Shown here piece after piece: positions 25,719-33,720 of a DNA stretch of 64,000 nucleotides (position 1 is the first letter of the stretch; each line of letters starts with the position of its first letter). Location of the stretch: positions 682,001 through 746,000 of the forward strand of contig CAWBFA010000002.1 in assembly GCA_963788055.1 (NCBI GenBank). Reading direction: 5' to 3'. Position numbers and translations under genes: made by a program. The notes below the pieces were generated by a model. The model worked only from the letters and a program-made list of their open reading frames with translations, did not search any database and was not told where the DNA came from. The stretch is from JACCTU01 sp963788055 (lineage in GTDB: Bacteria; Actinomycetota; Thermoleophilia; Gaiellales; Gaiellaceae).

Positions 25719-26835
25719 TAGCGGCTCCTCGGAAGGCCGAGCACACGCTCGGCGACGATGTTGCGGAGGATCTCGCTCGTCCCGGCCTCGATCGTGTTGC
25801 CGCGCGAGCGCAGCTGCTGATGGCGCCAGTAGCCGTCGTCCTCGCCTTCGAGGATCTCCATCGCGAGCATTCGTCAGCCTTTGGTTCGCCTCCGACCACG
25901 CGAGCTTGACGGCCGAGCCCTCGGGCCCCGGCATCCCGGTCTTCATCAGCGCGGTCAGCGCACGGTAGTTCGTGAACTTGAGGGCCTGCTGGACGATCCA
26001 CTCGTGCGCGAGCCGGTCGCGAACGATCGCGTCGTGGCCGTTGTGCTGCTTCGCCAGCGCGACGACCTTCTGCACCTGCGCCTCGAGGATGCCGCTGAGC
26101 GCGAAGCCGAGCGTGCCGCGCTCGTGCAGAAGCGTCGTCATCGCGACTTGCCAACCGCCGCCGATCTCGCCGAGCAGGTTCTCCTTCGGCACCTTCGCGT
26201 CGGTGAAGAAGATCTCGTTGAACTCCGCCTCGCCTGTGATCTGTTCAGGGGCCGCACCTCGACGCCCGGCGCCTTCATATCGACGATCACGTACGTGAGG
26301 CCCGCGTGGCGCTCCGAGTCGGGATCGCTCCGCCCGATGAGGATGCAGTGGTCGGCGATGTGCGCGAAGGATGACCAGACCTTCTGGCCGTTCAGGACGA
26401 AATGGTCGCCGTGGTCGTCGATCCGCGTGCGCACCGCGGAAAGATCGGAGCCGGCACCCGGCTCGGAGAACCCCTGACACCAGATCTCCTCGGCCGACAA
26501 GATTTTCGACAGATAGCGCTGCTTCTGGTCCTCCGTACCGTGGAACATGATCGTCGGCCCGGCCATGCCGAGGCCGATCACGCCCATGTGCGACGGCGCC
26601 TCGGCCCGCGCGAACTCCTCGAGCACGATCGCCTGATGGCTGTACGGCGCGCCTCTCCCGCCGTACTCCTCGGGCCAGGTCAGCCCGGCGTAACCGGCGT
26701 CGAAGATCTTCCGCGACCACTCGCGCGGCTCGCCCGCGGGCAGGTTCGCCTCGAGCCAGGCGCGGACACCGGCGCGGAAGGCGGCTTCGTCAGGGGTGTC
26801 GCGGAGGTCGATGGGGCTATTGAACCACTCGTCAA
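25718..26835 (-). CDS. Acyl-CoA dehydrogenase, full-length partner, with two or three frame breaks
   Basis: The conserved protein can be followed across three frames: IDLRDTPDEAAFRAGVRAWL, then CQGFSEPGAGSDLSAVRTRI and KAPGVEVRPL, a break at 26244-26245, then QITGEAEFNEIFFTDAKVP to SEANQRLTN, a break at 25868, then LAMEILEGEDDGYWRHQQLR and the end at TAG 25718-25720. The likely start is TTG 26835 in a TTGA overlap with the gene upstream, which needs another small shift near 26812. Residues NTIEAGTSEILRNIV contain the C-terminal family mark. All parts are present in order, so I favour sequence error over decay. It pairs with the short form downstream. Confidence 0.78.
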
Positions 26836-27161
26836 CGCGCGGGTCTACCGGTAAGCCACGAACGCCGGAACTCCGGCGCCCGCTCCCGCAGCTCGGCCAG
26901 CATCGACTCGAGCTCCAAGAGCCGCGGCCGCAGGTCGCTGACCGTTCGCAAGGCAGAGGCCAGCTCTGCGAGCGGGGACTCCGGGTCGGCGACCAGCTCG
27001 GCGAGCCGCTGCTCGCCCCGCTCCAGCCGGCCTTGCACGAGCAGCGCGCAGACGCGCCCCTCGTCCAGCACCTTCCGCAGCTCGGCCTCGGTGACCGGAC
27101 GACGCTCGAGCACGTCGCGCAACCGCTCCTTCAGGTCAGCGCCGAGCCGAGGGTCGATCAT
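26832..27161 (-). CDS. Helical protein of unknown function
   Basis: About 109 residues from ATG 27161 (MIDPRLGADLKERLRDVLE); TTG 27203 would run into the upstream gene. It is almost entirely helical and highly charged, with heptad-like leucines in LRPRLLELESMLAELRERA, which suggests a coiled coil. It sits between a thioesterase and a dehydrogenase gene with short gaps or overlaps, so it is part of the operon. I do not recognise the family. Confidence 0.6.
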   Translation of the reverse strand: MIDPRLGADLKERLRDVLERRPVTEAELRKVLDEGRVCALLVQGRLERGEQRLAELVADPESPLAELASALRTVSDLRPRLLELESMLAELRERAPEFRRSWLTGRPAR

Positions 27162-27168
27162 CCGGGGA

Positions 27169-27564
27169 TCATCGCCCTTCGGCCGCTTCGCCGCGGAGGG
27201 CAAGGCATGTGCTGCTCGCCCGCGCGATCAGGCGGCCCTGGTCGTCCACGACGTCGCACTCGGTCATCCCGACCGTCCTGCCCCGGTGGACGACCTTCCC
27301 GTTGGCGAGGAGCGTCCCCGTCCAGAACGGGCGCAGGAAGTTGACCTTCAGCTCGAGCGTCGTGAACGACTCGCCCGGCTCGAGCGTGCTGAAGAACGCC
27401 ATCCCCATCGCGGCGTCGGCGAGGTCGCAGAGGATCCCTCCGTGGATGGTGCCCATCGGGTTCGAATGGCGTTCCTCCGCCTGGAGCTTCATCGTGCACA
27501 GCCCGTCGCCCCCGCTCACAAAATCGATCCCGAGCAACTCGGCAACCGGCGGCGGGATCTTCAC
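27169..27564 (-). CDS. PaaI-type hotdog thioesterase
   Basis: A 131-residue hotdog thioesterase with NPMGTIHGGILCDLADAAMG (HGG and acidic residue) and LELKVNFLRPFWTGTLLANG, as in PaaI phenylacetyl-CoA thioesterases. It starts at GTG 27564, overlapping the stop of the alcohol dehydrogenase gene (GTGA). The second PaaI gene of the island, so it may serve different acyl-CoA sizes. Confidence 0.86.
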   Translation of the reverse strand: MKIPPPVAELLGIDFVSGGDGLCTMKLQAEERHSNPMGTIHGGILCDLADAAMGMAFFSTLEPGESFTTLELKVNFLRPFWTGTLLANGKVVHRGRTVGMTECDVVDDQGRLIARASSTCLALRGEAAEGR

Positions 27565-28586
27565 AGCAGGATCACCGACCGGATCACGTCGCCCGACCGC
27601 ATGTCGTCGAACGCCTGCCCGACCTCGTCGAGCCCGATCGTCTTCGTCACCATCGCGGCCAGGTCGAGCCGACCCTCGCGGGCGTGTGCGGCGAGCGCCG
27701 GAAAGTCGAGGCGCGGCACGTGGTCGCCGCCGTGCGAGACGAGGAAGCGGACTCGGCGGTCGAACGCTTGCTGCAGCGGGAAGTCGACGCGCGCGCCGGG
27801 TTGCGGGAGACCGATGTAGACGAGCGTTCCCGCGTGCCCGAGCATCGCGAGACCCTGCTCGACGGTCTCGGGCCGGCCGACGACGTCGAACACGAAGTCG
27901 AGCCGCGACGACTCGCCGATGTGCGTGGCGCCGAACCGCTTCGCAGCGTCGAGCTTGCGCTCGTCGAGGTCGAGCGCGTGCACCTCCGACGCGCCGGCGA
28001 TGCGCGCGCCCTGGATCACCGAGAGCCCGACCGCGCCGCAACCGATCACCCCGACGCGCGCGCCCGGCCAGACCTTCGCGGTCTCGAGCACGGAGCCGAC
28101 GCCGGTTGCGACCGCACAGCCGATCAGGCAGGCCTGCACAAGCGGAATCCCCTCGATGCGGACGGCGGCGCGCTCGTGCACGACCGTTCGCGTCGCGAAC
28201 GTCCCCGCGCCGAGCGTGCGCGTCAGCGCGCGGCCGTCTCTGAGCCGGACACGCGGCCCCGCCGACGCGGGTGTTCGACAGCGGCGCGCGTCGCCCCGCA
28301 TACACCAACGGCAGTCGCCGCACGGTGCGCGCCACCCCACGACCACTCTGTCGCCCACGCCGACGGTCCCGACGCCCGGCCCGACCGCCTCCACGACCCC
28401 CGCCCCTTCGTGCCCGAGCAGGATAGGCGGCGGGTGTGAGAACCCGGTCTCGAGCACGTGCAGGTCGCTGTGGCAGACGCCGGTCGCCTCGACGCGAACG
28501 AGCACTTCGTGGTCCTGCGGATCCTCGACCTCGATCTCGACGAGCTCCAGGCCTCCGAGCTCCTCGACCACAATTCCCTTGTCCAC
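27561..28586 (-). CDS. Zinc-dependent alcohol dehydrogenase (MDR)
   Basis: A 341-residue zinc alcohol dehydrogenase. The catalytic zinc ligands are Cys in ATGVCHSDLHVLETG and His in ILLGHEGAGVVEAVG, the structural zinc Cys set is in PCGDCRWCMRGDARRC, and the NAD loop is VGVIGCGAVGLSVIQGAR followed by Asp in VHALDLDE, which favours NAD over NADP. It starts at GTG 28586, only 22 bases from the divergent SDR gene. It probably oxidises an alcohol group before or after acyl-CoA formation. Confidence 0.89.
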   Translation of the reverse strand: MDKGIVVEELGGLELVEIEVEDPQDHEVLVRVEATGVCHSDLHVLETGFSHPPPILLGHEGAGVVEAVGPGVGTVGVGDRVVVGWRAPCGDCRWCMRGDARRCRTPASAGPRVRLRDGRALTRTLGAGTFATRTVVHERAAVRIEGIPLVQACLIGCAVATGVGSVLETAKVWPGARVGVIGCGAVGLSVIQGARIAGASEVHALDLDERKLDAAKRFGATHIGESSRLDFVFDVVGRPETVEQGLAMLGHAGTLVYIGLPQPGARVDFPLQQAFDRRVRFLVSHGGDHVPRLDFPALAAHAREGRLDLAAMVTKTIGLDEVGQAFDDMRSGDVIRSVILL

Positions 28587-28608
28587 GCCGCGAGCTTAGA
28601 CTGGCGCC

Positions 28609-29544
28609 GTGCCGTCGCTTGAGGGCAAAGTCGCGATCGTCACCGGCGCCGGGCGCGGGATCGGCCGCGAGCACGCGCTCGCCCTCGCGCGTGCGGGCGC
28701 GAAGGTCGTCGTCAACGACCTCGGCGGCTCGCTCGACGGCCAGGGCCAGGACGCGACCCCTGCCCAGAGCGTCGTCAACGAGGTCGTCGCTGCGGGCGGC
28801 GAGGCGGTCGCAAGCTACGACGACGTCTCCAACTTCGACGCGGCCGAGCACATGGTCAACCGCGCGCTCGAGCGCTACGGGCGGCTCGACGTGCTCGTCA
28901 ACAACGCAGGCATCCTCCGCGACCGCATGCTCGTGAACATGACCGAGGAGGAGTGGGACGCGGTGATCGCCGTCCATCTCAAGGGCCACTTCGCGCCGAC
29001 GCGCCACGCAGCCTCGTACTGGCGCGCCCGCTCGAAGGAGGGTGAGGAGGTCCGCGGCCGCGTGATCAACACGTCCAGCCCCTCGGGCGTCTTTGGCAAC
29101 GTCGGCCAGGTGAACTACGGTGCGGCGAAGGCGGGCATCGCGGCGTTCACGATCATCGCCGCGCAGGAGCTCGGGAACTACGGCGTCACGGTCAACTGCA
29201 TCGCGCCGAACGCGCGGACGCGCATGACCGAGGTGACCTTCGGCGAGCTGGCGAAGCCCGAGGAGGGCTTCGACCCGCTCGACCCGGCGAACATGGCGCC
29301 CCTCGTGGTCGCGCTCGCCGCCGACGAAGCACAGTCGATCACGGGGCAGTGCTTCTTCGTCTGGGGCGGCTCAATCAACATGCTCAGGCCGTGGGAGCCA
29401 GGTGAGCTCTTCGCCTCCGAGAACGGCTGGGACGCGGACGACTTCCTCGCGCAACTGCTCGAGCGCTTCCCCGACGGCGCGTCGCCCGAGACGATGGCCG
29501 AGCAGATGGGCAAGGCCGGCGGCCGCTCGATGCGCGTTGGCTGA
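28609..29544 (+). CDS. SDR, 3-hydroxyacyl-CoA dehydrogenase domain (MFE-2 type)
   Basis: A 311-residue SDR that matches the N-terminal (3R)-hydroxyacyl-CoA dehydrogenase domain of multifunctional enzyme 2. The marks are IVTGAGRGIGREHALALARA, VVNDLGGSLDGQGQD, INTSSPSGVFGNVGQVNY with the active-site Tyr/Lys in VNYGAAKAGI. The C-terminal extension after residue 250 (LFASENGWDADDFLAQLLER) is also found in this branch. The start is GTG 28609. The TGA stop is followed without a gap by the first copy of the structured repeat. Confidence 0.87.
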   Translation: MPSLEGKVAIVTGAGRGIGREHALALARAGAKVVVNDLGGSLDGQGQDATPAQSVVNEVVAAGGEAVASYDDVSNFDAAEHMVNRALERYGRLDVLVNNAGILRDRMLVNMTEEEWDAVIAVHLKGHFAPTRHAASYWRARSKEGEEVRGRVINTSSPSGVFGNVGQVNYGAAKAGIAAFTIIAAQELGNYGVTVNCIAPNARTRMTEVTFGELAKPEEGFDPLDPANMAPLVVALAADEAQSITGQCFFVWGGSINMLRPWEPGELFASENGWDADDFLAQLLERFPDGASPETMAEQMGKAGGRSMRVG

Positions 29545-29710
29545 GAACCCGTCCCGGGACGATCCCTCGTCGCCGGGGCGCGGTGGGCGAGTGCGAGGCA
29601 AGGACGCAGGGAGCGGCCGTATCCGCAGTGATACGGGCGCGACTGAGGACGCGGCATCGCGCCGCCCAGCGCGTCCCGGCGGCACAGCGGCTCGTCCCGG
29701 GACGGGTTCT
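29545..29710 (+). repeat. Structured interspersed element, copy 1 of 3
   Basis: A 166-base element that starts one base after the SDR stop. Its outer arms GAACCCGTCCCGGGACGA (29545-29562) and 29692-29709 are perfectly complementary over 18 pairs. An inner stem pairs 29569-29582 with 29670-29683 (14 pairs, two of them G-U when read on the plus strand), a hairpin CGTATC/GATACG stands in the middle, and a further stem GGCGCGA/TCGCGCC encloses CTGAGGACGC. A 23-base stretch at 29591-29613 is identical in all three copies. It lies between two co-directional genes and may be transcribed with them. Confidence 0.85.
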
Positions 29711-31192
29711 GTACACAATCTCGCTCGCCTCGCCGAGCAGACGCTCGAGCGCCACGGCGACCACGAGTCGCTCTTCTTCGAGGGCGAGTGGCACACGTCG
29801 GCCCGCCTGCACGAGCGGGCGAGACGACTCGCGCGTGGCCTTCGCGACGTAGGCGTCGAGCCGGGTGACCGCGTCGTCGTCTTGATGGCGAACTGCCCCG
29901 AGGTCGGGATTGCCTACAACGCGCTCTGGCGTGCGGGCGCAGTCGTCACGCCCGCGATCTTCCTGCTGCCGCCGCCCGAGCTCCGCAACATCGTCGACGA
30001 CTCGGAGGCCCGAGTCGTGATCGCGACGCCCGAGTTCGCGGACACCGCCCGTGAGGCGGCGCCCGAGGCGCGCGTGATCTCGACCGAGGAGTTCGACGAG
30101 CTCGAGTCGGGCGGCGAGTCGCCGATCGTGGAACGAGCGGATGACGACCTCGCGGCGCTGATGTACACCGGCGGCACGACCGGCCGCGCGAAGGGCGTGA
30201 TGCTCTCGCACGAGAACCTCTGGCTCTGCGGCAAGGTCGCGGAGGACACCGGCCACGTACCGGGAATCGTCCGGAGCCTCACTTCTCTTCCCCTGTCGCA
30301 CGCATTCGGGCTGCTCGTGACCTGCGTCGGCCTGCACGCGACCGAGCCGAGCCGTCACGTCCTGATGCGCTGGTTCCAACCCGAAAGCTGGCTCGAGCTG
30401 GCGCAGGAGCACCGCAGCCAGATCGTCGCCGTCGTGCCGTCGATGCTGCACCTGCTGCTCGCGCAGTCTCTGGAGGACTACGACCTGTCGGAGCTGCGCT
30501 ACATCGCCTCGGGCGCAGCGCCGCTCGCTCCGGAGGTCGTGACGGAGCTCTCGCGCCGACTGCCCGGCGCGGAGGTCCGCGAGGGCTACGGGCTGACGGA
30601 GACGTCCGCGCTCGTCTCGACGACGCGCCCCGGGCACGGGAGAGCCGGCTCGGTCGGGCAGCCGGTTCCCGGGATGGAGGTGCGGATCCTCGACGACGCG
30701 GACGTCGAGGTCCAGACCGGCGAGGTCGGCGAGATCTGCTGCCGCTCCGCGCTCGTGATGCGCGGCTACTGGCGCGCTCCCGAGCAGACGGAAGAGACGA
30801 TGCGCGGCGGCTGGATGCACACCGGCGACCTCGGCCGCGTCGACGAGGACGGCTTCCTGTACGTCGTCGACCGCAAGAAGGACCTGATCATCCGCAGCGG
30901 CTTCAACGTCTTCCCGCGCGACGTCGAGGAGGCGCTCCTGGAGCACTCCGCGGTCGAGGGCGCAGCGGTGGTCGGCCGCTCGGACCCGAAGGTCGGGGAG
31001 GAGGTCGTGGCGTTCGTCGCGCTGCGCGAAGAGCTCGACCCGGCCGAGCTCGTCACGTGGGCGCGCACGAGGATCGGCGGCTACAAGTACCCGCGCGAGG
31101 TGTACGTGGTGCCCGCCCTCCCGCTCACGCCGGTCGGCAAGGTCGACCGCAAGGTGCTCCGCGCGCGCCTGCATGAGAAAGTTGGAGCATGA
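29711..31192 (+). CDS. Acyl-CoA synthetase (AMP-forming), start codon unclear
   Basis: An adenylate-forming ligase of about 493 residues. The P-loop is LMYTGGTTGRAKGVMLSHEN, A5 is EGYGLTETSALVSTT, the ribose Asp lies in GWMHTGDLGRVDEDGF and the acyl-transfer Lys in LPLTPVGKVDRKVLRARL. Family N-termini begin at about VHNLARLAEQTLERHGD, i.e. base 29711, but the codon there is GTA and no ATG, GTG or TTG lies between it and the repeat element. The nearest in-frame GTG (29591) sits inside the element. So either translation begins inside the repeat, or the start is lost to a base error. It overlaps the MaoC gene by ATGA. Confidence 0.85.
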   Translation, partial: VHNLARLAEQTLERHGDHESLFFEGEWHTSARLHERARRLARGLRDVGVEPGDRVVVLMANCPEVGIAYNALWRAGAVVTPAIFLLPPPELRNIVDDSEARVVIATPEFADTAREAAPEARVISTEEFDELESGGESPIVERADDDLAALMYTGGTTGRAKGVMLSHENLWLCGKVAEDTGHVPGIVRSLTSLPLSHAFGLLVTCVGLHATEPSRHVLMRWFQPESWLELAQEHRSQIVAVVPSMLHLLLAQSLEDYDLSELRYIASGAAPLAPEVVTELSRRLPGAEVREGYGLTETSALVSTTRPGHGRAGSVGQPVPGMEVRILDDADVEVQTGEVGEICCRSALVMRGYWRAPEQTEETMRGGWMHTGDLGRVDEDGFLYVVDRKKDLIIRSGFNVFPRDVEEALLEHSAVEGAAVVGRSDPKVGEEVVAFVALREELDPAELVTWARTRIGGYKYPREVYVVPALPLTPVGKVDRKVLRARLHEKVGA

Positions 31193-31638
31193 CGACGACC
31201 CTCACCCTCGAAGAGCTCGCCACAGCCGAGGAGCTCGACCTCGGCACGAGCGACTGGACGACCATCGAGCAGCCGCAGATCGAGCAGTTCGCCGAGGCGA
31301 CGCATGACCACCAGTGGATCCACGTCGACCCGGAGATGGCGAAGCAGGGCCCGTTCGGCACGACCGTCGCGCACGGCTACCTGCAACTGTCGCTGCTGCC
31401 ATTCCTTCTCTCGCAGGTACTGAACATCAGCGACGCGCGAATGGGGATCAACTACGGGACGGAGAAGGTCCGCTTCACGTCACCCGTCCCGTCGGGCTCC
31501 GACGTGCGCCTGCGCGCCAAGCTCGTCTCGAGCCAGCCGCGCGGCGACGGCGTCCTCTACAACGTCGCCGTCCAGATCGAGGTCAAGGGTCAAGAGAAGC
31601 CGGCGATGGTCGGCGAGGCCGTCTACCTCGTCTTTTGA
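31189..31638 (+). CDS. MaoC-family (R)-specific enoyl-CoA hydratase
   Basis: A 149-residue single hotdog-fold hydratase. The hydratase motif is complete: QFAEATHDHQWIHVDPEMA gives the catalytic Asp/His pair (about residues 41-46) and GPFGTTVAHGYLQLSLLPFL the second part. It adds water to trans-2-enoyl-CoA to give (R)-3-hydroxyacyl-CoA, which suits the MFE-2-type SDR upstream. It ends this operon; the next gene is of a different composition. Confidence 0.9.
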   Translation: MTTTLTLEELATAEELDLGTSDWTTIEQPQIEQFAEATHDHQWIHVDPEMAKQGPFGTTVAHGYLQLSLLPFLLSQVLNISDARMGINYGTEKVRFTSPVPSGSDVRLRAKLVSSQPRGDGVLYNVAVQIEVKGQEKPAMVGEAVYLVF

Positions 31639-31651
31639 GCCGAAACGGCAT

Positions 31652-31662
31652 TATGATTGACA
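31652..31662 (+). promoter_or_regulatory. Possible promoter elements upstream of the Otr(A)-like gene
   Basis: The 11 bases contain TATGAT directly followed by TTGACA in an otherwise G+C-rich setting. Either could serve as a sigma70-type -10 (31652-31657) or -35 (31657-31662), but no partner element stands at perfect spacing. The A+T content fits the change of composition that starts here. Confidence 0.3.
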
Positions 31663-31698
31663 ACGGTTAGTCCAGCGCCGACCGACCAAGGAGCTGCG

Positions 31699-31812
31699 AT
31701 GCGCCACGCGTTCATGTCCATCGACAAGGCCTTTGTGACCTACTCGGAGGGTATGACGCGTGTCGCAGAAAGAGCTGAATCTTGGAATCTTGGCGCATGT
31801 AGACGCCGGTAA
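31699..31812 (+). CDS. Possible 37-codon leader peptide of the Otr(A)-like gene
   Basis: An ATG at 31699 preceded by AAGGAGCTGCG, a strong ribosome binding site, opens a 37-codon frame (MRHAFMSIDKAFVTYSEGM onwards) that ends at TAA 31810-31812, overlapping the first 53 bases of the resistance-type gene in another frame. Ribosome-protection genes such as tet(M) have short upstream frames that control expression by attenuation or coupling. The gene itself has no ribosome binding site as good as this one. No known leader sequence is recognised, so the call rests on position and the ribosome binding site. Confidence 0.4.
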   Translation: MRHAFMSIDKAFVTYSEGMTRVAERAESWNLGACRRR

Positions 31813-33662
31813 GACAACTCTCACCGAACGGCTGCTGTTTACGGCGGGTGTAATCGACGAGGCCGGAAGCGTCGATGCCGGCACCACCCAGACGGACTCG
31901 ATGGAGCTTGAGCGGCAGCGCGGCATCACGATCAAGTCCGCCGTCGCGTCGTTCGCTCTCGAGGACGTCCACGTCAACCTGATCGACACACCGGGCCATC
32001 CAGACTTCATCGCTGAGGTGGAACGGGTTCTGAGCGTGCTGGATGGCGCGGTACTGGTGATCTCTGCTGTAGAGGGCGTCCAGCCGCAGACCCGCATCCT
32101 GATGCGCGCGTTGCAGCGTCTGCGCATTCCGACACTGATGTTCGTCAACAAGATCGACCGTCCCGGAGCCAGCGATGAGCGTGTCGTGCGGGACATCTCG
32201 GAGCGCCTGACGCCGGCAGGTGTCCAGATGGGAACTCCTCGCGAACTCGGCACACGCGCCGCGTACTTCACGCTCCCTGATGGGGACGATGCCGAGTTCC
32301 GGGCCCGGCTGTCCGAGACGCTGGCCGAGCGGGATGACACGATCATGGCGGCCTACGTGGAAGACGAATCGGGTGTCCCGTATCCCCGACTTCGCGAGGA
32401 ACTCGTGGCTCAGACACAGCGGGCGCTCGTCCACCCTGTCTTCTTTGGATCCGCGATCACCGGTGCGGGCGTGGCGCCGTTGATGGCGAGCATCGCCGAG
32501 CTGCTGCCGGTATCCGAGGGCGATCCGGACGGACCGGTATCCGGGACCGTCTTCAAGATCGAACGCCGCGGGAGCGGCGAGAAGATCGCGTACGTCCGAA
32601 TGTTCTCGGGGACGATCCGAACGCGCGACCGGCTGCAGTTCGGTCCCGCTGGTGAGGACAAGGTGACCGCGATCGCGGTCTTCGAGCGCGGATCTGCCAT
32701 GCAGCGTCCGTCAGTCTCCGCAGGCGCCGTGGCAAAACTCTGGGGTCTCGACGAGATCCAGATCGGCGACAGGATCGGGGAGACTGGAACCAACAGAGCG
32801 CGCCAGTTTCCGCCGCCGACGATGGAGGTTCGTTCCGAAGATCCCCGACGACAAAGCCGACTTCGCGTCGCGCTCGCGAGTCACGTTACGTCTCGCTCTC
32901 TACGGCGAGGTCCAAAAAGAGGTCATCCAGGCAACGCTGGCAAACGAATTCGGCCTCGAAGTCACATTCAGCGAAACGACGCCGATCTACATCGAACGAC
33001 CGATCGGCACCGGCGAGGCCGTCGAGATCCTCCACGCTGACTCGAATCCGTTTCTCGCCACGGTCGGGCTGCGCATCGACCCCACATCCAACGGCGCGGG
33101 GATCGATTTCCGACTGCAGGTCGACCCTCGCACACTCCCGCTGTACCTCTACAAGACGGCCGAGAGCTTCACGGAACACATGGGCCGGTACGTCCGCCAG
33201 ACGCTGCAGGAGGGCCTCTCCGGCTGGCAGGTCACAGACTGCACCGTGACGATGACCAGGTGCACCTACAGCGTTCCTGACGGCCCTCCATCAAGACGGG
33301 GACCGCTGAGCACGGCCGCCGACTTCCGAAAGCTCACGCCGATCGTCGTCATGCGTGCACTCGAACTGGCGGGGACGGTCGTCTGCGAGCCAATCGTCCG
33401 AGCCAGCCTCGAGATCCCGACGGACACGATCGGAGCGGTCATGCCCGCACTGGGACGGCTCGGTGCCACCGTCGAGACGCCGTCGCTGCGGGGGAATTTG
33501 TGCACGATCGAGGCGGTCTTGTCCGCGGAGCGGGCGCATCAATTCCAGCGCCAGCTGCCAAGGCTGACGCGCGGCGAGGGCCAGTCCGGCTTCGAAGGTT
33601 ACGAGCCGGTTGGCGACCGGCCGATCCGGAGCCGGACGACAGCCGATCACGCGAACCGCTGA
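31760..33662 (+). CDS. Otr(A)/Tet(M)-like ribosome protection GTPase with internal deletion and frame change
   Basis: An EF-G-like GTPase that removes tetracycline from the ribosome in its family. GTPase motifs are AHVDAGKTTLTERLL (G1), RGITI (G2), DTPGHPDF (G3) and NKID (G4), and the sequence is closer to Streptomyces Otr(A) than to Tet(M) (e.g. AVEGVQPQTRILMRALQRL). The frame from GTG 31760 is lost between 32828 and 32880 and resumes in another frame with TLRLALYGEVQKEVIQATL, to the stop at 33660-33662. About 17-20 codons of the usual LAEQDPLI...VR region are missing there. One sampled line of the gene is 57 % G+C (31801-31860) against 75 % in a neighbouring gene (30961-31020), suggesting transfer. 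Confidence 0.82.
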
Positions 33663-33720
33663 CGTCGATGCAGCGGGCGGGCCGCACCCGGTCGCCAGTG
33701 AAAGGCGCGAGACGTGAGTC

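Noticed and set aside
29545..29710. Element read as a hammerhead ribozyme because it contains CUGAGGA
   Set aside because: The required GAAA box and stem arrangement with a cleavage site are missing in all three copies.
29384..29710. Shared open frames through the repeat copies (peptide with GRAGRRDAASSVAPVS)
   Set aside because: The conserved peptide follows from DNA conservation in a G+C-rich element; no start, ribosome binding site or common end supports translation.
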